Shown here piece after piece: positions 45,862 to 55,333 of a DNA stretch of 64,000 nucleotides. The position numbers and the translations under genes are program-made. This stretch comes from Henriciella sp. AS95 (GTDB lineage Bacteria; Pseudomonadota; Alphaproteobacteria; Caulobacterales; Hyphomonadaceae). The notes below the pieces were generated by a model. That model was given only the letters and a program-made list of their open reading frames with translations. It had not been told where the DNA came from and ran no database searches. Where the stretch lies: NCBI RefSeq assembly GCF_038900055.1, contig NZ_JBBMQM010000001.1, positions 2,542,001 through 2,606,000 on the forward strand, written 5' to 3'. The stretch's first letter is position 1. Each line of letters begins with the position of its first letter.

Positions 45862-48795
45862 ATGACCTCCCCGGACCTTCGCATGATCCGCGTGCGCGGC
45901 GCGAAAGAACACAATCTGAAGAATGTCGACGTCGATATCCCGCGCGACAAGCTGGTCGTGATCACCGGCCTGTCCGGCTCGGGCAAATCCTCGCTCGCCT
46001 TCGACACGATCTATGCCGAGGGACAGCGGCGTTACGTCGAGAGCCTCTCGGCCTATGCGCGGCAATTCCTTGAGCTGATGCAGAAGCCGGATGTGGAAAG
46101 CATTGAAGGCCTCTCGCCAGCCATCTCCATTGAGCAGAAGACGACCAGCCGGAACCCGCGCTCGACGGTCGGCACCGTCACCGAGATTTACGACTATATG
46201 CGCCTCCTCTGGGCACGCGTCGGCATTCCCTATTCGCCGGCCACCGGCCTGCCCATCCAGAGCCAGACCGTCTCCGAAATGGTCGACCGGACCATGGACC
46301 TGCCCGAAAAGACCCGCCTCTACCTGCTCGCGCCGATGATCCGCGGCCGCAAGGGCGAATACAGGAAAGAGTTTGCCGAGTTGCTCAAGAACGGCTTCCA
46401 GCGCGTGAAGGTTGATGGCGAATTCCATGACCTCGAAAGCCCGCCGACGCTCGACAAGAAGTTCAAGCACGACATCGACGTGGTCGTTGACCGGATCGTC
46501 ATCCGCGAGGGCATGGAGCAGCGCCTCGCCGAGAGCTTCGAGACCGCCCTCGGCCTCGCCAACGGCATCGCCGTGCTGGAATATGCCGACATTGAAGACG
46601 GCGAGACCGAAGCGAAACGCATCACCTATTCGGCCAATTTCGCCTGCCCGGTTTCCGGTTTCACCATTCCCGAAATCGAGCCGCGCCTCTTCTCGTTCAA
46701 CAACCCGTTCGGGGCCTGCCCGACCTGTGATGGCCTGGGCGAGCAGTCAAAGGTCGATCCGCAACTCGTCGTGCCCGACAAGGATCTGACCCTCGCCAAA
46801 GGCGCCATCGCCCCATGGGCGCGCTCGTCTTCGCCGTATCAGACGCAGACACTACAGGCCCTGGCCGACCATTACGACTTTGACCTCGACACGCCCTGGA
46901 ACAAGCTCTCCGAGGATGTGCGCGACATCATTCTCAACGGCACGGGCGACGAAGAAATCGACTTCGTCTATGATGACGGCCTGCGCCGCTACGAAGTGAA
47001 AAAGACCTTTGAAGGCGTCATCCCGAACCTCAACCGCCGCTATCGCGAAACCGAAAGCCAGTGGTCGCGCGACGAGATCGCCAAATTCCAGTCAGCCGCC
47101 CCCTGCCCGGCCTGTAATGGCAAGCGCCTCAAGCCCGAAGCCCTGGCGGTCAAGATTGACGGCCTCGACATCTCCGACAGCGCCGAATTCTCCATCAAGG
47201 AAGCCGGCAACTGGTTCGGCCAGGTCGAAGCCACGCTCTCCGACCAGCACAAGGAAATCGCGAGCCGCATCCTGAAAGAGATCAATGATCGGCTGATCTT
47301 CCTCAACGCGGTTGGTCTTGAATACCTCTCCCTGTCGCGCGCCTCCGGCACCCTTTCCGGCGGTGAAAGCCAGCGCATCCGCCTCGCGAGCCAGATCGGC
47401 TCCGGCCTTCAGGGCGTGCTCTACGTCCTCGACGAACCCTCCATCGGCCTCCATCAGCGCGACAATGAACGCCTTCTGGAAACGCTGAAGCGCCTGCGCG
47501 ATCTCGGCAATTCGGTCCTCGTCGTCGAGCACGATGAGGACGCGATCCTCACAGCCGACCATGTCATCGATATGGGCCCGCGCGCTGGTGTTCATGGCGG
47601 AGAGATCATTGCCGAGGGCACACCGGAAGAAGTCATCGCCCATCCGGATAGCCTGACGGGTGCATTCCTCTCCGGCAAGGAAGAGATCGCCATCCCGCCG
47701 AAGCGCCGCCTGTCAAAGAAGACCCGCGCGCTCACCATCAAGGGGGCAACCGGCAACAATCTCAAGAATGTTGACGCCACGGTGCCGCTCGGCACGTTCA
47801 CCGCCATCACCGGCGTCTCCGGCGGCGGCAAGTCCACCCTGATCATCGAGACGCTCTACAAGGCCCTCGCCCGAAAGCTGAATGGCGCGTCAGCCGCTCC
47901 GGCCCCCTATGAGAGCATTCAGGGCCTCAATCATCTCGACAAGGTCATCGATATCGACCAGTCGCCGATCGGCCGCACGCCGCGCTCCAACCCGGCGACC
48001 TATACCGGCGCCTTCGGCCCAATCCGGGACTGGTTCGCCGGCCTGCCAGAAGCGAAAGCCCGCGGCTACAAGCCCGGCCGTTTCTCGTTCAATGTCAAAG
48101 GCGGGCGCTGCGAAGCCTGCCAGGGCGACGGCGTCATCAAGATCGAGATGCACTTCCTGCCCGATGTCTACGTCACCTGTGAGACCTGTAACGGCAAGCG
48201 TTACAATCGCGAGACGCTGGAAGTCCTCTACAAGGGCAAATCCATCGCCGACGTGCTGGACATGACGGTCGAGGAAGCCGAGAAATTCTTCTCCGCCGTG
48301 CCCGCCATCCAGTCAAAGATGGAAACGCTGAACCGCGTCGGCCTCTCCTACGTAAAGGTTGGCCAGCAGGCGACGACGCTATCGGGCGGTGAAGCCCAGC
48401 GTGTGAAGCTCGCCAAGGAGCTATCCAAACGCGCCACCGGCAAGACGCTCTACATCCTTGATGAGCCGACCACGGGCCTCCATTTTGAGGACGTCCGCAA
48501 GCTGCTCGAAGTGCTGCATGAACTGGTCGATACAGGCAATACCGTCGTCGTGATCGAGCACAATCTCGACGTCATCAAGACGGCAGACCACCTCATCGAT
48601 ATCGGCCCTGAGGGCGGCGATGGCGGCGGCAAGATCGTCGCGACCGGCACGCCTGAAGACGTCGCTGCCGTCGAGGACAGCTGGACCGGCCGATTCCTCG
48701 CCGAAACCTTCCGCCGCCAGGACGAACGCCGCGCCGCCCGCAACAAGGTCAAGCGCAAGGCGTCAAAGGCAAAGGAAAAGCAGGCGGCTGAATAA
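45862..48795 (+). CDS. uvrA: Excinuclease ABC subunit A
   Basis: DNA damage recognition ATPase of nucleotide excision repair, 977 residues. Two ABC modules with Walker [10 protein letters not shown] and GVSGGGKST, signature LSGGESQR and LSGGEAQR, and Walker [11 protein letters not shown] and [10 protein letters not shown]. The C-terminal zinc finger is complete (CEAC...CETC). The first finger reads CPVS...CPTC: one of its four cysteines is Ser, which I believe is common in alphaproteobacterial UvrA. ATG start with AAGGGCG upstream; an in-frame TTG lies two codons earlier. Controlled by the SOS box upstream. Confidence 0.97.
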   Translation: MTSPDLRMIRVRGAKEHNLKNVDVDIPRDKLVVITGLSGSGKSSLAFDTIYAEGQRRYVESLSAYARQFLELMQKPDVESIEGLSPAISIEQKTTSRNPRSTVGTVTEIYDYMRLLWARVGIPYSPATGLPIQSQTVSEMVDRTMDLPEKTRLYLLAPMIRGRKGEYRKEFAELLKNGFQRVKVDGEFHDLESPPTLDKKFKHDIDVVVDRIVIREGMEQRLAESFETALGLANGIAVLEYADIEDGETEAKRITYSANFACPVSGFTIPEIEPRLFSFNNPFGACPTCDGLGEQSKVDPQLVVPDKDLTLAKGAIAPWARSSSPYQTQTLQALADHYDFDLDTPWNKLSEDVRDIILNGTGDEEIDFVYDDGLRRYEVKKTFEGVIPNLNRRYRETESQWSRDEIAKFQSAAPCPACNGKRLKPEALAVKIDGLDISDSAEFSIKEAGNWFGQVEATLSDQHKEIASRILKEINDRLIFLNAVGLEYLSLSRASGTLSGGESQRIRLASQIGSGLQGVLYVLDEPSIGLHQRDNERLLETLKRLRDLGNSVLVVEHDEDAILTADHVIDMGPRAGVHGGEIIAEGTPEEVIAHPDSLTGAFLSGKEEIAIPPKRRLSKKTRALTIKGATGNNLKNVDATVPLGTFTAITGVSGGGKSTLIIETLYKALARKLNGASAAPAPYESIQGLNHLDKVIDIDQSPIGRTPRSNPATYTGAFGPIRDWFAGLPEAKARGYKPGRFSFNVKGGRCEACQGDGVIKIEMHFLPDVYVTCETCNGKRYNRETLEVLYKGKSIADVLDMTVEEAEKFFSAVPAIQSKMETLNRVGLSYVKVGQQATTLSGGEAQRVKLAKELSKRATGKTLYILDEPTTGLHFEDVRKLLEVLHELVDTGNTVVVIEHNLDVIKTADHLIDIGPEGGDGGGKIVATGTPEDVAAVEDSWTGRFLAETFRRQDERRAARNKVKRKASKAKEKQAAE

Positions 48796-48824
48796 CCCCA
48801 CACCGCTCACTATGTGCCGCTTCC

Positions 48825-50315
48825 TCAATTGGAGAAGCAGACCCGCTCTGTCTGGCCGGATTCCGTCGTGCCTGTATTGTAGCAGCGCGTGGTCGGGCGG
48901 CTGGTCGGCGAATTGCTGGAGCTATTCGGCGTGTTGGCATAGTCACTGAGCCCCTGAAGGATCTGGTCCCACTCGCTCGGTGGAGCCGGATTGGCAGCTG
49001 CATAGGCTTCTTTTCTCAGCTTCTCTTCATAGCGCTTTTTAGCGCTCAGGAAGATGCCTGACGGTGTGGCACTGCACAAATCCCAGGTCATGCCGTCCGG
49101 CGCTGCTCGCACAAGCCGGTAATATTCGACCTCTCCCGGCGTCGACGGACGCGAGATCCCGTTCCGGAGGTCGCTTCGTACGACGCCCATCAGTGTGGCG
49201 CAGCTGTCTACGTCGACGAGGGAGACGAGCTGTTCGTTCGGCGCCATCTTGGCCATCCGGCTTTCGACGTAGTTTCCCCAAACATCGCCATCAATTTCTC
49301 GCGGGGAAAGGCGCCTGCGTGCCTCAAATGGATCTTCGACCGGCTCAAACTTGTCGAGGGGCTGTTCCACAGCCCAGACAGAAACGGCATCTGGAATTTC
49401 TGGCTCCGCTTCGCCGTTTCGAACTTTCGTATAATAATCGTCCGACCACTCAATTGCCCCATCCGGCAATGGACGGGTCGGTGAATGTTCACCGGATTTG
49501 GTCCGGTAAACGAGGCTATAGGCCATACGATAGGCGTCCAGACCTTTGATTCTTTCTGCAATCGGCCGGTTTGCATAAGCAATCCGTGCCTGCTCGTCGG
49601 CCTGACGCTTCTGCTCCTGGCGTTCGGGATAGGCCAGAAGAAACGCGAGCCCTGGTTCAGGTACAACCGCGCAGGCTTTTACCGGCGTCTCCTCGCCCCA
49701 GGGCGTCAGATAATGCTCCAAGGCTTTTGCCCAGGTCTCGTAGTTCACGATCTCAGGCGGCAGCCCTTGAGGATAATACTCGTAGTTCTGAATGGCACGG
49801 GCGAGATCAAAACACGCATCCATGTCGAAATCGCCCTCAACGAGCCCCACGTCGGCGAGCGTCGGTAGAGCAGGATCATCCCCGAAGCAGGTCCCAAGGC
49901 TTCGCATCGCAAATTTAACAGCCTCAGGTGGAGGCCTGTCGGTGAAAACCTTTTTAAGCGGGTTTTTATTCCGATTGTCAGTTCGGTTTCGATTAAGTTC
50001 TTTGACAGTCTTTCGATGTGGCTTCCATCCGCATTTCCCATTGGCTTCTTTTTCGAAGCAGCTTGAAAATGCGTATTGCCAGTTGTTCCATCGTGGGAAG
50101 TCGGAAGCACCTTCGAGTCCGTAGGCATACCAGGTCCAGATATAGAGCTCATGGGAGTAATAATTCCGGTTTGTTCCACTATCGAGAAACGAGGTTTCGC
50201 TACTGAGCATACAAGTCGGACTGTCGATGGAATTCGTGGATTGCGCGCTTGCAGAAAAGCCGAGCGCCAGACCGATGCCTAGCATCGCGAAAAAGCGGGT
50301 GAATGCTGAAAACAA
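48825..50315 (-). CDS. Secreted protein of unknown function with cysteine tail
   Basis: About 496 residues. I favour a TTG start because AGGAG lies six bases upstream and it yields a proper signal peptide (FSAFTRFFAMLGIGLALG, cleavage near ASAQ); an ATG ten codons later gives a signal without a basic residue. The mature protein is hydrophilic with scattered cysteines and a low-complexity Ser/Thr/Pro segment before the tail RCYNTG...RVCFSN. The tail resembles that of the secreted protein at 7.4-9.1 kb. No known domain recognised. Confidence 0.7.
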   Translation of the reverse strand: MFSAFTRFFAMLGIGLALGFSASAQSTNSIDSPTCMLSSETSFLDSGTNRNYYSHELYIWTWYAYGLEGASDFPRWNNWQYAFSSCFEKEANGKCGWKPHRKTVKELNRNRTDNRNKNPLKKVFTDRPPPEAVKFAMRSLGTCFGDDPALPTLADVGLVEGDFDMDACFDLARAIQNYEYYPQGLPPEIVNYETWAKALEHYLTPWGEETPVKACAVVPEPGLAFLLAYPERQEQKRQADEQARIAYANRPIAERIKGLDAYRMAYSLVYRTKSGEHSPTRPLPDGAIEWSDDYYTKVRNGEAEPEIPDAVSVWAVEQPLDKFEPVEDPFEARRRLSPREIDGDVWGNYVESRMAKMAPNEQLVSLVDVDSCATLMGVVRSDLRNGISRPSTPGEVEYYRLVRAAPDGMTWDLCSATPSGIFLSAKKRYEEKLRKEAYAAANPAPPSEWDQILQGLSDYANTPNSSSNSPTSRPTTRCYNTGTTESGQTERVCFSN

Positions 50316-50479
50316 CGACAACTCCTGCAATGGACTACGACGGAGCCCGCTGGTTCCGCGTCCTAAGTCTCTGGCATTGAGTAACGATTCCAAGACTGGA
50401 GCATAGCCCCCCAAAGGGTTATCCCGGATCATTCCGCCGGACAATTGCCAACGCAATCGATCTTAAGTGGATTTGCCCC

Positions 50480-51448
50480 TCACGCAAACACATCCGGCGC
50501 TTGCGCGACACCGCCGCCGCGCGGGTCGGTCTTGGCCGCGAGGGCAGCGGGTCCGGCCCACATATAGATGAAGAAGCCCTGCGACAGCAGACCGGTCAGG
50601 AAGGCCATGGTCATCGGCCCCAGCACGTCGAACGACATGACCAGCGTGAAAAGCTTCAAAGGGTTGTTCTCGCTCGCCGCCTGCTCCAGCGCGGCGATCT
50701 GATTGGTCAGCATGGCAATCACGGCTGCTCCAATGACAGTCCAGATCGCGTAGAACGCGATCCAGATGACGATCATCAGAACGATATAGGCCCCGAGCAG
50801 GGACCAGAACCGGCCTCTTGTTGCGCCCCATGCGCCAAAGAAGGTGATGCGCCCGTCACGGATCGTCATGGCGGAGGCCGGGGACAGACGCACTGCGATC
50901 CACAGCCAGGCGAATCCGAACAGGAAAAAGCCGGCCACAATCACCAGCGCACCGCCCGCTTCATTGTCCACCACATTCACGATAGGGCTGGCGATCATCG
51001 CCGTGACAATCATGGTGACGAACTGACCAATGACCGTAAACGCCGCCCAGATGAAGCCGACCGCGATCAGGCGAAACTCATCTGCGCCAAGCCTGACCCG
51101 AAAGCCTTCTTCTCGCACATAGCGGCGCTGGATCGCGGCCTCGAAGACGGACCAGAGGAGGATCGTCAGCACAATCATCGCGACATAGGAGAATACCAGC
51201 CAGCCGACGATTTCGGTGATTCGCCGCACGAATCGGCGTTCCATCTCCGCTTCGCTGCCGCCGGACGCCACATCAATGAAGACGTCGAACCAGATATTGA
51301 AGAGCGGGCGAAACAGCATGTAACCGACCGCCGCCAGCAGCACAGCCCCCAGCGCATAGGCCAGGAGGTACTGCCACACAAAGCCGCGCGGACCATTCGC
51401 TCGCGCAAAGTGCAGGAAGGCATTGCTGAAACTGAATCGATTTTCCAT
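50480..51448 (-). CDS. Multi-pass membrane protein of unknown function
   Basis: 322 residues with about six hydrophobic helices, an N-terminal amphipathic segment (MENRFSFSNAFLHFARANG) and a basic loop after helix 2 (FEAAIQRRYVREEGFRVRL). No transport or enzyme motif seen. It is followed upstream on the same strand by a protein of the same size and topology, so the two are probably a distantly related tandem pair and one transcript (38-base gap). Confidence 0.75.
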   Translation of the reverse strand: MENRFSFSNAFLHFARANGPRGFVWQYLLAYALGAVLLAAVGYMLFRPLFNIWFDVFIDVASGGSEAEMERRFVRRITEIVGWLVFSYVAMIVLTILLWSVFEAAIQRRYVREEGFRVRLGADEFRLIAVGFIWAAFTVIGQFVTMIVTAMIASPIVNVVDNEAGGALVIVAGFFLFGFAWLWIAVRLSPASAMTIRDGRITFFGAWGATRGRFWSLLGAYIVLMIVIWIAFYAIWTVIGAAVIAMLTNQIAALEQAASENNPLKLFTLVMSFDVLGPMTMAFLTGLLSQGFFIYMWAGPAALAAKTDPRGGGVAQAPDVFA

Positions 51449-51486
51449 GGCGCGAACGTCCCCAGATTGTATGCGCCAGAGCCAGA

Positions 51487-52380
51487 TCAGCCGAATGTCG
51501 TGTCGGCGTCAACTCTATTCGGAGCGAGGCGTTGATAAAGCGCCGCCGCCAGGCCATGGCCCAGCCAGTAGAACGGTGCCGTCACCAGCGTCGCAAGGCC
51601 TGTCGCCACGGCTCTCATTACTGACTGGCTCATCTCGGCGTCTTCCGCGGCCCCGGTGTAGAAAGAAAAGACCGCTTCAAAACCCATCGCGTACATCACG
51701 CCCGTGGCGACCAGCGTCAGCACCAGCCAGGGGATCAGCTGCAGGAAAACCCAGAGGAGCGCAATGCGCGACACATGTTTCGACGTCCACGGCCAGCTCC
51801 TGAAGATGGTCAGGTCACGTTCGGCCACGGTCGCAACGCCAAACAGGAACAGCCGAAGGCCCAGCCAGACGAGCCCGGCCGCCGCCAGGAGCAGCAGCAG
51901 GTACAGGACCACAGCGCCGCCAGACGAGGAAAGCGCCCGGATCGATTCCCAGACGGCCTGCGAGGAATCCAGCGTTTCGGATGGATCGTAGCCCGTGCTG
52001 CCAATCAAGACGCCCGCAAAGATCGAGAAGAAGAGCGTCAGCAGGAAGAGCAGGACGAAGTAGAGCCCATATATAGCCAGATTGGCCAGGAACAGTCGGA
52101 TCGCATCGGAGATAACCGAGCGCGTACCGGCTTCAGGCAGGATCCGGCGATACATGTCGGCTGACCAGAAGCAGCCCACAAAAATCGTGATCAGGCCTGT
52201 CGTCATCCACAGGAAGACCAATTGCCCGCCATGATTGGCGATCGTGTTGAAATAACTCTGAATCCCCACCGCCACGGCGAACAGGAGAAGCGCTGGCGCC
52301 GTCGGCAGCATCACGCGCCGCGCCATTGCAAAGGCATCGCGGGCCACAGTATCGAACCGCATGGAAGATGCTGCCGTCAT
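51487..52380 (-). CDS. Multi-pass membrane protein of unknown function (tandem partner)
   Basis: 297 residues, about six helices, with the same plan as the next gene: N-terminal helix, loop with SADMYRRILPEAG, paired helices, a loop with VAERDLTIFRSWPWTSKH, and a C-terminal hydrophobic pair. I place the start at the ATG of MTAASSMRFD because the upstream extension is charged and lacks a ribosome site. Family unknown. Confidence 0.73.
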   Translation of the reverse strand: MTAASSMRFDTVARDAFAMARRVMLPTAPALLLFAVAVGIQSYFNTIANHGGQLVFLWMTTGLITIFVGCFWSADMYRRILPEAGTRSVISDAIRLFLANLAIYGLYFVLLFLLTLFFSIFAGVLIGSTGYDPSETLDSSQAVWESIRALSSSGGAVVLYLLLLLAAAGLVWLGLRLFLFGVATVAERDLTIFRSWPWTSKHVSRIALLWVFLQLIPWLVLTLVATGVMYAMGFEAVFSFYTGAAEDAEMSQSVMRAVATGLATLVTAPFYWLGHGLAAALYQRLAPNRVDADTTFG

Positions 52381-52497
52381 ATCCCTGCCTGTCCTTCGCG
52401 GAATCCATCGGGCCTGACCATCCTTCCGGCCAGGCAAAAATGTCTTGCCTCGACGCCTGACGTTTTTAAACCCCGCTGCGTCAGTCGGACGCGAGCC

Positions 52498-52869
52498 TCA
52501 CTCAGGCAAACAGCGGCCACGCACGCTCATCACGAAGCGAACCAGGGTCGAACTATCCTCTTCCGACAGATCTTCAGGCAGATGGTCCATCATACCGTCT
52601 TCGGAGCCGGCCTCGCGCGCATCGGCAGCAGACTGCGCGGCGGTGACCAACTCGCTATAGAGGCTCTCGTCCAGCGAGCTCTGCGCCTCTTCGTCCATAC
52701 AACTGCAGAGGTTAGCGGGCATGTCCGTTCGCACGCATGCCTCGACGAACTCGCTCTCGCCGGCGGGCGCGGCTTGCTCGCATCCGCCGGTCACGACAGC
52801 CATCACACCCACGACCAATAGAATGACCGCCGCACTCTCGCGCGGCGGTCTTTTATTCGCGTCCCTCAT
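52498..52869 (-). CDS. Small cysteine-rich lipoprotein A
   Basis: 123 residues: signal with lipobox (VTGGC), then a domain with EACVRTDMPANLCSCMDEEA, a LYSELVTAA helix, PEDLSEED and a final RGRC. The pattern C-x9-C-x-C-M ... C is shared with the lipoprotein two genes upstream, so the two are paralogues. The four conserved cysteines could form two disulfides. A strong hairpin overlaps codons near the start. Unknown function. Confidence 0.72.
   Translation of the reverse strand: MRDANKRPPRESAAVILLVVGVMAVVTGGCEQAAPAGESEFVEACVRTDMPANLCSCMDEEAQSSLDESLYSELVTAAQSAADAREAGSEDGMMDHLPEDLSEEDSSTLVRFVMSVRGRCLPE
52825..52854 (+). terminator. Strong terminator-like hairpin inside the start of lipoprotein A gene
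   Basis: GACCGCCGC and GCGGCGGTC with an eight-base loop, then TTTTATT on the plus strand. By form it is an intrinsic terminator for plus-strand transcription, yet no plus-strand gene precedes it. On the minus strand it would be an RNA hairpin 15-45 bases after the start codon. Confidence 0.5.
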
Positions 52870-52875
52870 CACGAC

Positions 52876-53151
52876 TTAATCGTCGCGCCGGGCGTCAGGC
52901 AGACGATCATTGATATCGTCGCGGATGTCGAGCAGGGTCACGATCAGGCCGCAGACGAGGCTCGCTGCGATCCAGCCAACGGCTGCGCCGACCGCGATTT
53001 CAAGCGCGCGTGCCGGCGTTCCTTCCAGTCCCAGGAGGTCGCCCGCAAACGCCCCCTCCTGGTACACGCCCATCAGGATACCGGCGACGATGATCGCGAC
53101 ATAAGCGACGTAAACCATCGTGCGGAAACTGTTGATGATAAAGAACTTCAT
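52876..53151 (-). CDS. Small two-helix membrane protein
   Basis: 91 residues: hydrophobic helix at about 10-30 (YVAYVAIIVAGILMGVY), a short loop, second helix at about 53-74 (AVGAAVGWIAASLVCGLIVTLL) and a charged C-terminal tail. No family recognised. It lies between two paralogous lipoprotein genes on the same strand, three bases before lipoprotein A, so the three may form one envelope operon. Confidence 0.65.
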   Translation of the reverse strand: MKFFIINSFRTMVYVAYVAIIVAGILMGVYQEGAFAGDLLGLEGTPARALEIAVGAAVGWIAASLVCGLIVTLLDIRDDINDRLPDARRDD

Positions 53152-53221
53152 TTGTGTCCCCTTTCAACCAAGGTGGGAGGCCGGTCCCACGATCAAGCCG
53201 ACCTTCCCGAAGTAGCTTAGC

Positions 53222-53530
53222 TCAGGTTGCGCCGCACGTCATCGCGGCTTGCATCGCGAACGACATGAATTGACCCTGCTCTTCTGGCGAGAGGTCTTCC
53301 ATCATGGCATTTGCAGATTCTTCGCCTTCCTTGGCGGCTTTGGCGAGCTTGCCATAGAGATCATCGCTGAGATTTTTTTCAGCCGAATCTGCCATGCACT
53401 CGCAGGTTTCCTTGTCGGTTGACCCATCGTCGAGACAGGCACTGACAAGCGCTTCACGATTGCTACCGCCGCCGCCGCCACAGGCGGCCAGGCCAAACAA
53501 GGCTGCTGACGCAAAAACAAAACTTCTCAT
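53222..53530 (-). CDS. Small cysteine-rich lipoprotein B
   Basis: 102 residues. Lipobox GLAAC (Cys17) followed by five glycines, then SACLDDGSTDKETCECMADS, a LYGKLAKAA helix, EDLSPEE and a terminal TCGAT. Spacing of cysteines and the LY...L..A / EDLS blocks match lipoprotein A. Longer upstream frames exist but only this ATG gives a lipoprotein signal. Function unknown. Confidence 0.72.
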   Translation of the reverse strand: MRSFVFASAALFGLAACGGGGGSNREALVSACLDDGSTDKETCECMADSAEKNLSDDLYGKLAKAAKEGEESANAMMEDLSPEEQGQFMSFAMQAAMTCGAT

Positions 53531-53606
53531 TAGGCAAACCCCTTCCTCATTCGGTTGCTGAGGCGAAGTTTTCACGATTTTCCCGGGCTGACCAGTAAAA
53601 AACGGC

Positions 53607-54329
53607 TCATTCACGGCGCAAAAGGCGATCCAGCTGGAACCTGTTGCCAAATGTCTTCAGGAAATCCGCCTTCACCCTGGCCGGGTCATAGTCCTCGTTC
53701 ACCCAGTCAATGAACGGCTTTGGCTCATCCGTAGTCTCGGCGATATAGGCCTCGAAGAAGGCGTCCAGCATGCCGGTCTTGCCGGACTTCACATGCAGGT
53801 ATTTTCCTGACAGCTGCTCAAGCGCCTTCGACACCGGCATCTCCTGCCGGAAGATCATGTAAAGCGCGCTCATCAGGCCTGCCCGGTCCGCGCCAGACTT
53901 GCAGTGCATCAGAGCCGGATACTCGATCGTATCAAACAGCGCCTTGGCGGCATTGATCGTTTCCACCTTTGGCGTGTCCCGGGAGAAGACCTGAAAATCG
54001 ACGAGCGCAACGCCCTCGGCTTCGCAGGCCTCTTTCTCCAGCAGGTAATATCCCTTCGTGCTCTCACCGCGCAGGTTCACGATTGTCCGGATACCGCGCA
54101 GCCGGGCATGCTCGCGCACCTGACGAGGATTGGGCTGGTTCGCGCGCCACATTTCCGGGCTGATCTGATGCAGGTTCTGAAAGCTCTCGCGCAGGAAACC
54201 GTGGTCACCGAGGACGAGTTCCCGCTCGGCGCGCTGGCGGCCCTTCGGATCGCCAAGATCAGCTGCGATGTGGGGCGTCTTTTTCTTTTTTCGCTTCTTG
54301 GGCGTGGGTTTCGCGTCGTTTTCAGTCAT
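53607..54329 (-). CDS. Dual-specificity/tyrosine phosphatase-like protein
   Basis: 240 residues. Cys-dependent phosphatase loop HCKSGADRAG with Cys143 and Arg149 (CX5R), preceded by the general-acid region DFQVFSRDTP and by RTIVNLRGES typical of the SIW14-like branch. A highly basic N-terminal segment (KKRKKKKT) could bind nucleic acid or acidic lipids. No signal peptide, so cytoplasmic. Targets could be phosphoproteins or phosphorylated small molecules such as inositol phosphates. Confidence 0.83.
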   Translation of the reverse strand: MTENDAKPTPKKRKKKKTPHIAADLGDPKGRQRAERELVLGDHGFLRESFQNLHQISPEMWRANQPNPRQVREHARLRGIRTIVNLRGESTKGYYLLEKEACEAEGVALVDFQVFSRDTPKVETINAAKALFDTIEYPALMHCKSGADRAGLMSALYMIFRQEMPVSKALEQLSGKYLHVKSGKTGMLDAFFEAYIAETTDEPKPFIDWVNEDYDPARVKADFLKTFGNRFQLDRLLRRE

Positions 54330-54475
54330 ATAGAGCGCCTATCGAAGCGGGTCCCGTGAGGCAAGCAGCGCCCCTCACACGTCTTGTTGAACACAGCTTG
54401 CCTAAACAAACCGGTAACCTCGTTTGAATAGCCTGACTCTCGAGCAATCAGCTTAGCCGTTTACGGATCTTCACG

Positions 54476-55333
54476 ATGGCCTTCCTGCCCGTTTCGCGCG
54501 CCTGTCTCGCGTCTATCGCGGCAACGCTTATGGTCGCCCCAATCGCGCATGCGCTCGGGATCGGCCTGCAACCGACCAGCGTCGAAATGGACGCCGAGCC
54601 AGGCACCCGCCAGCGCCAGGTGATCAGCATCGCGAATGTGAACCCGGAAAAGACGATGTCACTCACGCTCGGCCTCGCCGACTGGACGCTGGACCGCGAT
54701 GGCCAGATCCAGCTGGCTCCGCCGGGAGAACGCGAAGAGTCCGCATCCGAATGGGCGCGCTTCAGCCCGGCTTTCGTGACGCTCAAACCGGGCGAAACCC
54801 AGCAGGTTATTGTCGATATCATCACCCCACCACGGCTTGAGCGGTCCGGAGACTTCCGTTTCGCCCTGCTGGCATCGACCATTCTGCCCGACACCCGAAC
54901 CAGGCAATCCGGCGTCTGGAGGAAGTACGAGGTCGCAACCCTGTTCTACCTCACCGCCGATCCCGCAATGAGCGAACCGGCAGTGCGCGATGCACGCCTC
55001 TCGATCTCGCCCAACGGCAAACAGGTCATCGACCTGATGATCGAAAATACGGGCAATGCCCATGCCCGCCTTGAGGGCAACGTGCTCATCGAGGGCGACG
55101 GCGACAGCGTCAGCATCCCGATCTCAAACCTGGTCGTCCTGGATGGCGGCGAGCGTGAATTCCAGGCGCGAGTGCCTGGGGACTTGCCGGGCAAGCCGAA
55201 AGTCACCGTCTCGTTCGAGAATATATTCGCGCCGCAAGCGTCTGGCGGTGTCATGCCGATCAAGACCTACACGGCCCCGCTGACCATTTCCGGCGCGTCG
55301 GTCGGTTCGGGATCCGACGTCTACCGCGACTAG
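54476..55333 (+). CDS. Periplasmic pilus-chaperone-like protein
   Basis: 285 residues with a Sec signal ending near AHALG. Two immunoglobulin-like domains: the first opens IGLQPTSVEMDAEPGTRQRQ and carries SPAFVTLKPGETQQVIVDI, the strand that in PapD-type chaperones lends a G1 donor; the second begins near AVRDARLSISPNGKQVI. No usher or pilin gene is in the window, so it is an orphan, possibly serving a surface fibre encoded elsewhere. Its 3' end overlaps that of maf by four bases. Confidence 0.75.
   Translation: MAFLPVSRACLASIAATLMVAPIAHALGIGLQPTSVEMDAEPGTRQRQVISIANVNPEKTMSLTLGLADWTLDRDGQIQLAPPGEREESASEWARFSPAFVTLKPGETQQVIVDIITPPRLERSGDFRFALLASTILPDTRTRQSGVWRKYEVATLFYLTADPAMSEPAVRDARLSISPNGKQVIDLMIENTGNAHARLEGNVLIEGDGDSVSIPISNLVVLDGGEREFQARVPGDLPGKPKVTVSFENIFAPQASGGVMPIKTYTAPLTISGASVGSGSDVYRD

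Noticed and set aside
45547-46470. 307-codon frame antisense to the uvrA start
   Set aside because: It covers the uvrA promoter, LexA box and ATPase domain on the opposite strand; a shadow.
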